Translations under genes and position numbers: made by a program | Shown here: one piece after another, positions 37,961 through 47,026 of the stretch | How positions within the stretch are numbered: position 1 is the first letter of the stretch | How the letters are laid out: the number at the start of each line of letters is the position of its first letter | DNA from: Enterobacter sp. C2 | GTDB lineage: Bacteria; Pseudomonadota; Gammaproteobacteria; Enterobacterales; Enterobacteriaceae | NCBI RefSeq assembly: GCF_019880405.1 | Contig: NZ_CP082269.1 | Location: 620,001-684,000, forward strand | Direction: 5' to 3' | Length of the DNA stretch: 64,000 nt | The notes under the pieces: generated by a model | What the model saw: the letters and a program-made list of their open reading frames with translations, nothing else | Databases searched by the model: none | Told to the model about the DNA's origin: nothing

Positions 37961-38591
37961 CTCGCTGAGCTGCCGGTTCCTCTCTCGGTTGCTCTTAAAC
38001 GATAACCGCGCGTCATCATATAATTAATCAGATGTTACCCACGAAATAGTAAAGTTAAGGAACTGTTTAGCGCTGCTAAAATATCGCATTGCGCGATTGC
38101 ATTCTGCTGCACCGGCAGCGCTTTCCAGTGATGCAAATAGTCTCTTTTCTATGAGTATCTTCGGCGTAAACAGATTGTTGTGCTCTGTCAGCCCCTCTCA
38201 TGGAGGTGCGAAGCGAGCAGGGGCGCGGCTTGATGGTGAGATCCTCCTTTTCTTAACGTATTAGATAAATAGCCAGGTTAACTCCACAAGGCTTAGCCTA
38301 AATAAGCAAAATAGGTATACGGTAAATTACGCAACAAATATTTTTGGCATTTTTTGATATGCGCTATTTAATATTTTAAAACGCTTTTAAATTTTTAAGT
38401 TATTAGTAAATGATATTTTATCACTGTCAGTGTGGAAGCAGATCAGGGTAAAAAGTGCTTTTATGAACAACCCTGAAGCCTGACATTTTTTGTGCTTACT
38501 TTTCAGTAACTTGAGTTTAAGATAATTCTTAATGATCTATTTTTTCTTCTAAAATTATAGGCATAAATGCAGGGTGCGCACTATTATGGTT
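37961..38591. other. Non-coding AT-rich stretch
   Basis: About 630 bp between the second DUF943 gene and the chemoreceptor leader. No ORF above 60 codons and no recognisable RNA gene. The right half (38270-38560) is strongly AT-rich with many TTTTAAA blocks; a short GC-rich patch lies near 38195-38240. It may be the remnant of a deleted gene. Confidence 0.5.
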
Positions 38592-38635
38592 CGCCATGCC
38601 TTGTTGTAAGCAAGACAACCCATGGCGCGTTTTTT
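38592..38635 (+). terminator. Terminator-like hairpin before the chemoreceptor gene
   Basis: CGCCATG / CATGGCG outer arms and an inner TTGT / ACAA pairing form an interrupted stem followed by CGTTTTTT. It lies upstream of the FliA-type promoter, so it would stop leftward-origin transcription before the chemoreceptor gene. Confidence 0.6.
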
Positions 38636-38659
38636 GATCAAAAAAATTACGCATTACTC

Positions 38660-38686
38660 TACATATTGTCATTTATATGCCGATAA
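38660..38686 (+). promoter_or_regulatory. Sigma-28 (FliA) promoter of the chemoreceptor gene
   Basis: GCCGATAA at 38679-38686 is an exact FliA -10; at the standard 11-bp spacing lies TACATATT (38660-38667), matching the -35 TAAAGTTT at 5 of 8. Predicted start near 38693, 49 bases before ATG 38742. This makes the gene part of the flagellar late regulon. Confidence 0.7.
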
Positions 38687-38741
38687 CTCTGCTAAGTCGC
38701 TTGCGACAAGAAGTATCCCCCTTATCGGCAAGGAATTAATT

Positions 38742-40382
38742 ATGCGCATGCTGCAAAACTTCACCATTCGTTTGGTGATGCTGGTTATCCTCGGCGTCTT
38801 TTGCCTGATGTGGTCCGGCGTCGGACTGTATAGCGTCTTTTCGCTCTCAAAGGTGGCGGAAGGCAATGAGATAGATCGTCAGCTGGTTAACCAGATGACG
38901 CTGCTCAGCCAGGGCAACGATCAATACTTTCGCGTAGTGACCCGCCTCTCCCGCGCGCTGGAGACAAAAGCCGCCGGCGGCAACGCGGACTTCAGCCAGG
39001 TCGAGCTGGCGCTGGACAACATGAAAAGCAAGCTGGATGCGCTGAAAGCCATCTCGCCAGGCCCTATGGATGAGAAGGTCTCTGCCCAGGCCATTGCCAA
39101 CTGGCAGGCGCTGCTGGATCAGGGCGTAACGCCGCAGGTTCAGCTGGCACAGCAGGGCTCGCTGGACGCTTATCGCCAGCAGGCAAATAACGTAACTCCT
39201 GCGCTGAGCCGCGCCTTTGGCGCATCGGCAGAAGCTTTTAATAATGCCGCCAGCGCACGTCTGGACGAGACGCGCGTGATGGTTGACGGGCAGACCAGCG
39301 TCACCCGCATCCTGATCCTGACCGCGGTGATCCTCGGCCTGCTGATCCTGCTGTTTACCGATCGCTATCTGGTGAACATGCTGGTAAAACCGCTGGCCAT
39401 CATCCGGGAACATTTCCGCATCATCGCTCAGGGCGATCTCAGCCAGCCGGTGCAGGATCTTGGCCGTAACTGTGTCGGCCAGCTGGTACCGCTGCTGCGT
39501 GCAATGCAGGATAGCCTGCGTGAAGCGGTCAGCACTATCCGCCAGGGCAGCGACAACATCTGGCGCGGCGCGACCGAAATCTCCAGCGGCAATAACGATC
39601 TCTCTTCCCGTACCGAAGAGCAGGCGGCGGCCCTGGAAGAGACGGCAGCCAGCATGGAGCAGCTGACCGCGACGGTGAAGCTGAATGCGGACAACGCGCG
39701 CCAGGCCAGCGAGCTTGCTGACGTTGCCTCAACGCGAGCGAGTAAAGGCGGCGAGCTGGTCGAGGCGGTGATCGGCACTATGACCGGCATCTCCGATAGC
39801 TCGAAAAAGATCGCTGAGATCACCACGGTGATTAACAGTATCGCTTTCCAGACCAATATCCTGGCGCTCAACGCGGCGGTAGAAGCGGCACGCGCGGGCG
39901 AGCAGGGACGTGGTTTCGCCGTCGTGGCCGGTGAGGTACGTAACCTTGCCAGCCGCAGCGCCGATGCGGCGAAACAGATCGAGTCGCTGATCGCTGATTC
40001 CGTTAGCCGGGTCGATAAAGGGGCGCAGCTGGTTAACGACGCCGGTACAACCATGGAAGGCATTCTGCGCGCGGTGACGGAAGTGACCACCATCATGAAG
40101 CAAATTGCTAACGCCTCCGCCGAGCAGAGCAAAGGCATCTCCCAGGTTGGCGTCGCGATTACCCAGATGGACAGCGTTACGCAGCAAAACGCCTCGCTGG
40201 TTGAAGAGGTCTCTGCAGCAGCTGCGGCGCTTGAGCGTCAGACCGAAGAGCTACAGCGTTCGGTACAGCGGTTCCGTCTCTCCGCCAATGAGCAGAAGAG
40301 CGAAGCCGCGGCGACAAACACGCCTGCTTTACGCCGTGCGGCCGTTGCAGGCCCTGCAGATGATGAATGGGTCGCGTTTTAA
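38742..40382 (+). CDS. Methyl-accepting chemotaxis protein
   Basis: 546 residues: TM1 ~8-30, periplasmic four-helix ligand domain, TM2 ~187-205 ([16 protein letters not shown]), HAMP, then the cytoplasmic signalling hairpin with the invariant tip ([35 protein letters not shown]) and methylation helices ([21 protein letters not shown]). It ends in EWVAF, a likely CheR/CheB-tethering pentapeptide like NWETF. ATG 38742 follows AAGGA and lies after the FliA promoter; the 38622 ORF start precedes that promoter. The ligand is unknown. Confidence 0.9.
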   Translation: MRMLQNFTIRLVMLVILGVFCLMWSGVGLYSVFSLSKVAEGNEIDRQLVNQMTLLSQGNDQYFRVVTRLSRALETKAAGGNADFSQVELALDNMKSKLDALKAISPGPMDEKVSAQAIANWQALLDQGVTPQVQLAQQGSLDAYRQQANNVTPALSRAFGASAEAFNNAASARLDETRVMVDGQTSVTRILILTAVILGLLILLFTDRYLVNMLVKPLAIIREHFRIIAQGDLSQPVQDLGRNCVGQLVPLLRAMQDSLREAVSTIRQGSDNIWRGATEISSGNNDLSSRTEEQAAALEETAASMEQLTATVKLNADNARQASELADVASTRASKGGELVEAVIGTMTGISDSSKKIAEITTVINSIAFQTNILALNAAVEAARAGEQGRGFAVVAGEVRNLASRSADAAKQIESLIADSVSRVDKGAQLVNDAGTTMEGILRAVTEVTTIMKQIANASAEQSKGISQVGVAITQMDSVTQQNASLVEEVSAAAAALERQTEELQRSVQRFRLSANEQKSEAAATNTPALRRAAVAGPADDEWVAF

Positions 40383-41356
40383 GCGCCATTAAAAAAGTCA
40401 GTTAGCGGTGTGGCACCCAGTGCTGCACCGTTTTTACCGGCATGCTTGATCTGATACATCGCCTGGTCGGCACGCACCAGCGCATTGACAAAATCGTCCT
40501 GCGGTAACACCTGCTCAATACCGATAGAGGCACCGACGTTCGCCGTGCCGTTATTCAACTCAAACGGCGTCAGGGCCACCTGCAAACAGTCGCGAGCGGC
40601 ATCGCTAACCTGTATATCACTCAGCATAAAGGGCAGCAGCAGCACAAACTCATCCCCACCAAGCCGCCCAACGATCGTTCCCGGCGGGCAGGTCTCACGC
40701 AGACGCTGGCTAAGCTGCATCAGCAGCTCGTCGCCGCTACGGTGGCCAAAAGTATCATTCACGTTTTTAAAATCATCGAGATCGATAAACGCCACGCAGA
40801 GCGCCCCCGCCATCTTTAACGCCTCAAAATGCTGAATCAGGGCATGACGGTTGGCAAGACCGGTGAGCGGATCGTGGTTCGCCAGCAGGGCGAGCTGCTC
40901 CTCATACTGCTTCTCTTTGGTCATATCGATATGTGTACCGGTGACCTTCAGCGGCTGGCCGCTATCATCCCACTCGCTGACGCGCCCCCGGTCAAGCACC
41001 CAGGTCACGGTACCGTTTTTATGCTGCATGCGGTGCAGCGCTTCGTAGTAAGGGGTTTTCCCGTGCAGATGACCGTAAAAGGCATCCAGCACCCGCTCTC
41101 TGTCGTCCGGATGCAAATGCTCTTTCCAGACCTCAAAGCGGGCGTTGAGCTCTTTCGGCTGGTAGCCCAGCATCGATCCCCAGCGGCGGTTATAGATGAT
41201 CAGCTTGCCGCTGGGCACGTCCAGCTGCCACAAACAGAGGCCGGTACCGTCCAGCGCCGCGCTGAGTTTGCTGCGGGCGTCACGCGCCAGCCGCACCAGA
41301 CGGGCATTGTGCTTCTTTAGATTCTGGATCTGCTGCTTAAGCGCGAGTTCAGACAT
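40379..41356 (-). CDS. PAS-GGDEF diguanylate cyclase
   Basis: 325 residues: a short coiled-coil N-terminus ([25 protein letters not shown]), a PAS domain with PAC (~31-150, [19 protein letters not shown]), and a GGDEF domain with the intact signature RLGGDEF (233-237) for c-di-GMP synthesis. No RxxD inhibitory site is seen five residues before GGDEF. No TM, so cytoplasmic. It converges on the chemoreceptor gene, sharing the TTAA that encodes both stops. Confidence 0.9.
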   Translation of the reverse strand: MSELALKQQIQNLKKHNARLVRLARDARSKLSAALDGTGLCLWQLDVPSGKLIIYNRRWGSMLGYQPKELNARFEVWKEHLHPDDRERVLDAFYGHLHGKTPYYEALHRMQHKNGTVTWVLDRGRVSEWDDSGQPLKVTGTHIDMTKEKQYEEQLALLANHDPLTGLANRHALIQHFEALKMAGALCVAFIDLDDFKNVNDTFGHRSGDELLMQLSQRLRETCPPGTIVGRLGGDEFVLLLPFMLSDIQVSDAARDCLQVALTPFELNNGTANVGASIGIEQVLPQDDFVNALVRADQAMYQIKHAGKNGAALGATPLTDFFNGA

Positions 41357-41456
41357 ACCGGCCGATTAGGTGTAAATAAAAAGCATTCTTACTAGTTATT
41401 TTTTTGTTGTAAATACAGCAGGTAAAAAAGAGGAAACGTAATCGATTTCAAAAAGT

Positions 41457-41479
41457 GACCGGGCGGGAAATGCCCGGTC
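41457..41479 (-). terminator. Inverted repeat after yghU
   Basis: GACCGGGC / GCCCGGTC perfect 8-bp stem with a seven-base loop, eight bases downstream of the yghU stop; on the minus strand it is followed by ACTTTTTGAAA. Confidence 0.7.
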
Positions 41480-41487
41480 GGAAAGCG

Positions 41488-42354
41488 TTAGGCCTGGCGT
41501 TTATCTTGCGTGTTATTCGCAAAGTCGCTGGCGTCGTGGCGCTCGTGCAGCTGCTCGTTAAGCGGCCCGTTGGTGCGGTTAACGATTCGGCCGCGCTGTA
41601 CGCCGGGACGCTCAGCAATCTCCTTCGCCCAGCGCAGCACGTTTTTATAGCTGCCTGCGTCGAGAAACTCTGCCGCGTCGTAAACGTTGCCAAGCAAGAC
41701 GTTGCCGTACCACGGCCAGATGGCGATATCGGCAATGGTATATTCATCCCCCGCCACAAACCTGTGTTCGGCAAGCTGCTTGTCGAGCACGTCGAGCTGG
41801 CGCTTGGCCTCCATCGTAAAGCGGTTGATGGCGTACTCAATTTTTACTGGCGCATAGCTATAGAAGTGGCCGAAACCACCGCCGAGGAACGGAGCTGAAC
41901 CCTGCAGCCAGAAGAGCCAGTTTAGCGTTTCGGCACGGCCTGCCGGATCCTTAGGCAGGAAATAGCCGAACTTCTCAGCCAGGTAGAGCAGAATAGCACC
42001 GGACTCAAAAACACGCGTCGGCGGCGTGGTACTGTGGTCGCGCAGTGCCGGAATTTTTGAGTTCGGGTTGACCTCAACGAAACCGCTGGAGAACTGATCG
42101 CCCTCGCCAATGCGAATCAGCCAGGCATCATACTCCGCCTCGCTGACGCCTTTTTCCAGCAGCTCTTCCAGCAGAATAGTGACCTTCTGTCCGTTCGGCG
42201 TGCCCAGAGAGTAGAGCTGCAGCGGGTGTTTGCCCACCGGCAGCGTTTTTTCATGCGTTGGGCCAGAGACAGGACGGTTTATGTTAGCAAACGCACCGCC
42301 GCCGGATTTATCCCACGTCCATACCTTAGGTGGTTGATAGCTGTTGTCTGACAT
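41488..42354 (-). CDS. yghU: Nu-class glutathione transferase YghU
   Basis: 288-residue GST with disulfide-bond reductase and peroxidase activity using two glutathiones per active site. Thioredoxin fold ~45-130 (LPVGKHPLQLYSLGTPNGQKVTILLEEL; NPNSKIPALRDH), all-alpha C-domain with GDEYTIADIAIWPW. Same length and near-identical to E. coli YghU. In E. coli it neighbours gss/pitB, which are absent here. Confidence 0.95.
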   Translation of the reverse strand: MSDNSYQPPKVWTWDKSGGGAFANINRPVSGPTHEKTLPVGKHPLQLYSLGTPNGQKVTILLEELLEKGVSEAEYDAWLIRIGEGDQFSSGFVEVNPNSKIPALRDHSTTPPTRVFESGAILLYLAEKFGYFLPKDPAGRAETLNWLFWLQGSAPFLGGGFGHFYSYAPVKIEYAINRFTMEAKRQLDVLDKQLAEHRFVAGDEYTIADIAIWPWYGNVLLGNVYDAAEFLDAGSYKNVLRWAKEIAERPGVQRGRIVNRTNGPLNEQLHERHDASDFANNTQDKRQA

Positions 42355-42507
42355 AGCGATTCCCCTTTTTGTTGATATCGATAAACAGTCTACTCCACTT
42401 TTTTTGCAATGGGGTTAGCTAAAAAATGCACTTATTAATGAACATATTACGTGAGTATAAAGCCTATGTTTTCTATAAGCCTTCTCTCTACTGTCTATGG
42501 GGAAAAT

Positions 42508-43038
42508 ATGCAATTAATCCTGATAGTCGTCTCACTTTTTAGCCTGTGCGCATGCTCGGTTTTTCATACCTCTGAAAGTCACCTTGCTAAAGGAGAACCC
42601 TACTGGCTCACCTATGACGCTAACTACCGTGGCGCATTAATCGTGCCGAACGGCAGTCCGGTCAGATATTGCCCTGAGCCGCCGCCGGATACCGCCACCG
42701 CGTTAGCGTTAAAAACGTCTGCCGGCGCTGCAACGGCATCTGCTGGGCAGGATAGTGGCTCACGCGATTACAATCGTTCCATCGTGGAACTGGCTAAAAG
42801 AACGACCACCGTTGAGGTATTACGTTATGCGCTGTTTTCAATTTGCGTAGGGGAGATGAACGGTACGATATCAACTCAGCAGCGCGAAGAGATGACCGAC
42901 CATATCCTTAAAGCGGTGGTTAATATTTCAAAATCAGAGTTTAACGATAGCGTTAAGGAGGCGTTAAAAAGCGCAGCAGAAGCCAGGAAATCAGGCGTAG
43001 ATGAAAGCGTTATTAAAACGATTACTCAGCAGAAGTAA
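42508..43038 (+). CDS. Hypothetical lipoprotein
   Basis: 176 residues from ATG 42508 (GGGGAAAA upstream). Signal segment MQLILIVVSLFSLCAC has a lipobox ending L-C-A-C; the residue after the lipidated Cys is Ser, predicting outer-membrane sorting. The rest is soluble with a Cys pair. The family is not recognised. A 19-residue upstream extension to 42451 is less likely. Followed by a symmetric terminator. Confidence 0.65.
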   Translation: MQLILIVVSLFSLCACSVFHTSESHLAKGEPYWLTYDANYRGALIVPNGSPVRYCPEPPPDTATALALKTSAGAATASAGQDSGSRDYNRSIVELAKRTTTVEVLRYALFSICVGEMNGTISTQQREEMTDHILKAVVNISKSEFNDSVKEALKSAAEARKSGVDESVIKTITQQK

Positions 43039-43152
43039 AGCAGCGCATTTTTACCTTAAGTTTGGCAAGAAAGTGACCACGCAAATAAGGCGCAAAACTG
43101 TGGTGTCTCCAGCACACCTGCCTGCCTCGCAAAAACAGCAGGTGATAATAGT

Positions 43153-43189
43153 AAAAAGCCCGATAATTTATAAATTATCGGGCTTTTTT
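43153..43189. terminator. Symmetric bidirectional terminator
   Basis: Two directly abutting complementary 14-base arms, AGCCCGATAATTTA and its exact complement, flanked by A5 on the left and T6 on the right. It works for the lipoprotein gene on plus and the 80-aa gene on minus. Confidence 0.92.
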
Positions 43190-43222
43190 AAATCATTGAA
43201 AATGAAGCTTTAATAAGATTGA

Positions 43223-43465
43223 TTATGCGGCGCTACCCACAGCAGCAACATAAGTTTGACCCTCTTCATGCTCTACCATGACGGTATAATTATTGCGCAT
43301 CGCATTTTCCAGGAACTGCGCGATATTAAACATATCATGGGCAAGCAGGAAATCAGTGTCTTTAGAAGGACTTATTTCATCAGGTACTACGGTGAAGGCG
43401 ATCATATTAGTCAGGGTATTATATTGCATTAATGTAACGCGGCCGATAGTAACAGAGATAGACAT
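43223..43465 (-). CDS. Hypothetical 80-residue protein
   Basis: Small soluble protein MSISVTIGRVTLMQYNTLTN... with GAGGT eight bases before the ATG and a terminator after it, so it is probably real. It is predicted alpha/beta with no motif I recognise. It lies between the lipoprotein gene and tRNA-Phe, a common insertion site. Confidence 0.6.
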   Translation of the reverse strand: MSISVTIGRVTLMQYNTLTNMIAFTVVPDEISPSKDTDFLLAHDMFNIAQFLENAMRNNYTVMVEHEEGQTYVAAVGSAA

Positions 43466-43644
43466 AATTTATTACCTCATTAAGATAAAGAGTGTTTGCG
43501 CATCCCAATAAGGGAGCCACACAATAATGTCTTAATGAGTACAATGATGTTGCTCTTCATTTGCGCAGTGAGAGGGCAAAATTAAGTATTTTCTTAATTC
43601 GAAGAGTGCAAACGGAGTTCGATAGAGAGTCCGCGCCCCAGAAC

Positions 43645-43672
43645 GAAAAAACCCCCGCCAAAGGCGAGGGTT
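43645..43672 (-). terminator. Terminator of tRNA-Phe gene
   Basis: On the minus strand a ten-pair stem (AACCCUCGCC / GGCGGGGGUU, one G-U pair) with a UUU loop is followed by TTTTCG. Confidence 0.88.
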
Positions 43673-43681
43673 AAGAATAAG

Positions 43682-43757
43682 TGGTGCCCGGACTCGGAAT
43701 CGAACCAAGGACACGGGGATTTTCAATCCCCTGCTCTACCGACTGAGCTATCCGGGC
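43682..43757 (-). tRNA. pheV: tRNA-Phe (GAA)
   Basis: 76 nt including encoded CCA, matching E. coli tRNA-Phe: acceptor GCCCGGA/UCCGGGC, D arm with AGCUCAGUCGG, anticodon GAA in UUGAAAAU, T arm GGUUCGAUUCC. It lies beside yqgA and speC as pheV does in E. coli. No integrase and no repeated 3' end of the tRNA was seen nearby. Confidence 0.97.
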
Positions 43758-43862
43758 AACGGGGCGCATTAAAACCGATTCGCCTCGTGTCGTCAACGAA
43801 ATTTATTTAAATCGTTGCAGACTGCACAATCTATCACCACTTTGCCGCTCCTGCACCCGTTT

Positions 43863-44579
43863 TCAGGCAAAAAATGCGCTCCAGGCGGCGGAGAGCGGCA
43901 TGGCGATAACCAGCGCGGGCAGCATATTGGCAACGGCAAACATCTTGATGCCGCAGATCCGCAGCCCGGTAGCCAGCAGCAGGATCCCGCCGACGGCGGT
44001 GAAGTCACCCATCATCGCGGGCGTTGTCAGGGGCATCACCAGCGTGGCGCAGGCACCCAGGCTGAGCTGAATCAGCAGCATCGGTATGGAGATTGCCGCG
44101 ACTGCAATGCCCAGCGAGGTAGCAAAAATCACCGCGGTAAAGAAATCGAGAAAGGCTTTGGCGATCAGGATGCTGGCATCACCGGTCATCCCCTCGCGCA
44201 TCGCACCGAAAATCCCGGTGCCGCTGGCACAGAACAGGATGATGATCGCTACCAGGCTCTGGATAAAGGTTTCATGGGGGGCGGGGGCGCCTTGCTTGCC
44301 GCCGCGCTGCACCAGCCGACGTAGGCCGTTTACCGCGCCGCCGATCCCGCGCTCCACGTAGCATATCTCGCCAATTAGCGTGCCGAGCAGCGTCGCCAGC
44401 ACCATCACCGGCAGGTTTACGCACTTCACCACCAGCAGAATACCAATGCCCAGCGAGCAGAGGCCAAAGATAGCGGGCATAGAGGTGCGCACTCGCTCCG
44501 GCAACCGCTGGCTCAGAACGGCACCAATCGTCCCGCCAATCAGCACGGCGGCGGCATTTATAAAGGGTCCGGTTAGCAC
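43863..44579 (-). CDS. yqgA: DUF554 membrane protein YqgA
   Basis: 238-residue protein with about seven TM segments, starting GPFINAAAVLIGGTIGAVLS. Family DUF554, function unknown. Conserved small-residue repeats (GTGIFGAMREG, AISIPMLLIQLSLGA). Divergent from speC and adjacent to tRNA-Phe as in E. coli. Confidence 0.92.
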   Translation of the reverse strand: MLTGPFINAAAVLIGGTIGAVLSQRLPERVRTSMPAIFGLCSLGIGILLVVKCVNLPVMVLATLLGTLIGEICYVERGIGGAVNGLRRLVQRGGKQGAPAPHETFIQSLVAIIILFCASGTGIFGAMREGMTGDASILIAKAFLDFFTAVIFATSLGIAVAAISIPMLLIQLSLGACATLVMPLTTPAMMGDFTAVGGILLLATGLRICGIKMFAVANMLPALVIAMPLSAAWSAFFA

Positions 44580-44828
44580 GCTGTTTCTCCTGAAATATCG
44601 ATTTACATAACTGCATAGTATGCCGGAAAAACCCTCTGTTTACGCACTCATTGTGGGTTGCATGGGTAGATTAAAAGTGACATTATTGCGCGAAATTTCT
44701 CCTTATTCCGCTTCTTGAAATTCGGTGTTCTTAATACGGGGGGCTGCCAGATGACACATCAATTTGCTCGCCGGACCCATCGCATACTTATGCGATCCTT
44801 AACCCCTACGTTCCCGATCTCTACTTTT

Positions 44829-44844
44829 CTCACCATGCGGTGAG
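44829..44844 (+). promoter_or_regulatory. Leader hairpin before speC
   Basis: CTCACC-ATGC-GGTGAG, a perfect 6-bp stem and four-base loop ending 21 bases before the speC ATG. It could affect ribosome access or be a simple leader structure. Confidence 0.45.
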
Positions 44845-44865
44845 GCTAACGGTTACCCATAGCTT

Positions 44866-47004
44866 ATGAAAACAATGAAAATTGCCGCCAGCCGCGAGCT
44901 GGTCTCTGCGCTTTCCACGCATCGGGAAGTGGTGACGCTGGACAACACGGACTTTACCGATGTGGCGGCAGTCGTCATTACGCGGGCGGATAGCCATAGC
45001 GGCATCCTTGCGCTGCTCAAGCGCACGGGCTTCAATCTGCCGGTGTTTATGTTTGCCGATGAGCAGGCAGAGACGCCCGCCGGCGTCGACGCAGTGATTA
45101 ACGGCAAAGAGCAGGCGATGCTGGAGCTGGAAGCAGCCGCCTGCCGGTATGAAGAGAACCTGCTGCCGCCGTTTTTTGACACCCTGAGCCAGTACGTGGC
45201 GATGGATAACAGCACCTTTGCCTGTCCGGGGCATCAGCATGGCGCGTTCTTTAAAAAGCATCCGGCGGGCCGCCAGTTCTTTGACTTCTTTGGCGAAAAC
45301 GTCTTTCGCGCCGATATGTGCAACGCCGACGTCAAGCTGGGGGATCTGCTGATCCACGAAGGCTCCGCCAAGCACGCGCAGAAATTTGCCGCCAAAGTCT
45401 TTAATGCGGATAAAACCTACTTCGTGCTCAACGGCACGTCGGCGGCGAATAAGGTGGTGACAAACGCACTGCTCACGCGCGGCGATCTGGTGCTATTCGA
45501 TCGCAACAACCATAAATCGAACCACCACGGGGCGCTTATTCAGGCGGGGGCTACGCCGGTCTACCTGGAGGCAGCGCGCAACCCGTTCGGCTTTATCGGC
45601 GGGATCGACGCCCACTGCTTTGATGAAACGTACCTGCGCGAGCAGATCCGCGCCGTTGCGCCGGAAAAGGCCGATGCGCCACGCCCGTTCCGCCTGGCGG
45701 TGATCCAGCTCGGCACCTACGACGGCACGATCTATAACGCCCGGCAGGTGATCGATAAGATCGGTGCGCTGTGCGACTACGTGCTGTTTGACTCCGCATG
45801 GGTGGGCTACGAGCAGTTTATCCCGATGATGGCGGACTGCTCGCCGCTGCTGCTCGATCTTAACGAGAACGATCCGGGGATCTTTGTGACCCAGTCGGTG
45901 CATAAGCAGCAGGCCGGTTTCTCCCAGACTTCGCAGATCCATAAGAAGGATAACCACCTGCGTGGCCAGGCGCGCTTCTGCCCGCACAAGCGGCTGAACA
46001 ACGCCTTTATGCTCCATGCCTCTACCAGCCCGTTTTATCCGCTGTTCGCTGCCCTCGACGTGAACGCCAAAATTCACGAAGGGGAGAGCGGGCGTCGCCT
46101 GTGGGCCGAGTGTGTGGCGGTAGGCATTGAGGCACGCAAAGCGATCATCGCCAACTGCAAGATGATCAAACCCTTCGTGCCGCCGGAGGTGGCGGGTCGA
46201 CCGTGGCAGGATCACCCTACCCATGCCATCGCCAGCGAGCGCCGCTTCTTCAGCTTTGAGCCGGGTGCGGCGTGGCATGGCTTTGAGGGTTATGCGCGTG
46301 AGCAGTACTTTGTTGACCCCTGCAAGCTGCTGCTGACCACGCCGGGCATTGATGCGGAAACCGGCGAGTACAGCGAGTTTGGTATCCCGGCCACGATTCT
46401 GGCGCACTATCTGCGTGAGAACGGCATCGTGCCGGAGAAGTGCGATCTCAACTCGATCCTCTTCCTGCTGACCCCTGCCGAAAGCGAGGAGAAACTCAAC
46501 CAGCTGGTCGCGATGCTGGGGCAGTTTGAGCAGCATATTGAGGATGATACGCCGCTGGCGGACGTGCTGCCGACCATCTTCAATAAATATCCGGTGCGCT
46601 ACCGCGACTACACCCTGCGCGAGCTATGTCAGGAGATGCACGATCTCTACGTCAGTTTTGGCGTGAAGGATCTGCAGAAGGCGATGTTCCGCCAGCAGAG
46701 TCTGCCGCCGGTAGCGATGAACCCGCAGGATGCCAACAGTGAGTTTATTCGCGGCAATGTCGAACTGGTGCGCATCAGCGAGGCGGAGGGACGGATTGCC
46801 GGCGAGGGGGCGCTGCCCTATCCGCCGGGGGTGCTCTGCGTGGTGCCGGGTGAGATCTGGGGTGGGGCAGTGCAGCGCTACTTCCTGGCGCTGGAGGAGG
46901 GGGTCAACCTGCTGCCGGGCTTCTCGCCAGAGCTGCAAGGGGTCTACAGTGAAACCGACCCCGACGGAATCAAACGACTCTATGGGTACGTGCTAAAAGC
47001 GTAA
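44866..47004 (+). CDS. speC: Biosynthetic ornithine decarboxylase
   Basis: 712-residue fold-I PLP decarboxylase making putrescine from ornithine. N-terminal response-regulator-like wing domain (~1-107), then the PLP domain with the lysine in TQSVHKQQAGFSQTSQ around residue 350 and ligands in NGTSAANK and FDSAWVGYE. Close to E. coli SpeC (711 aa). E. coli nupG, normally between speC and mltC, is missing; speC converges directly on mltC. Confidence 0.96.
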   Translation: MKTMKIAASRELVSALSTHREVVTLDNTDFTDVAAVVITRADSHSGILALLKRTGFNLPVFMFADEQAETPAGVDAVINGKEQAMLELEAAACRYEENLLPPFFDTLSQYVAMDNSTFACPGHQHGAFFKKHPAGRQFFDFFGENVFRADMCNADVKLGDLLIHEGSAKHAQKFAAKVFNADKTYFVLNGTSAANKVVTNALLTRGDLVLFDRNNHKSNHHGALIQAGATPVYLEAARNPFGFIGGIDAHCFDETYLREQIRAVAPEKADAPRPFRLAVIQLGTYDGTIYNARQVIDKIGALCDYVLFDSAWVGYEQFIPMMADCSPLLLDLNENDPGIFVTQSVHKQQAGFSQTSQIHKKDNHLRGQARFCPHKRLNNAFMLHASTSPFYPLFAALDVNAKIHEGESGRRLWAECVAVGIEARKAIIANCKMIKPFVPPEVAGRPWQDHPTHAIASERRFFSFEPGAAWHGFEGYAREQYFVDPCKLLLTTPGIDAETGEYSEFGIPATILAHYLRENGIVPEKCDLNSILFLLTPAESEEKLNQLVAMLGQFEQHIEDDTPLADVLPTIFNKYPVRYRDYTLRELCQEMHDLYVSFGVKDLQKAMFRQQSLPPVAMNPQDANSEFIRGNVELVRISEAEGRIAGEGALPYPPGVLCVVPGEIWGGAVQRYFLALEEGVNLLPGFSPELQGVYSETDPDGIKRLYGYVLKA

Positions 47005-47019
47005 CCGGGCAATGCCCGG
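47005..47019. terminator. Hairpin between speC and mltC
   Basis: CCGGGC-AAT-GCCCGG right after the speC stop, eight bases before the convergent mltC stop; REP-related sequence without a T tract. Confidence 0.6.
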
Positions 47020-47026
47020 CTACGGC

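Noticed and set aside
37961..38591. Possible c-di-GMP riboswitch before the chemoreceptor gene
   Set aside because: No GEMM-type conserved core was found; the FliA promoter lies downstream of this stretch, so it would not be in the mRNA.
43001..43213. 70-codon frame after the lipoprotein gene
   Set aside because: Starts inside the lipoprotein gene and runs through the perfect terminator at 43153-43189, so it is not a plausible coding region.
43682..43757. Integrated element at tRNA-Phe
   Set aside because: No integrase and no second copy of the tRNA 3' end was found in the flanking accessory stretch.
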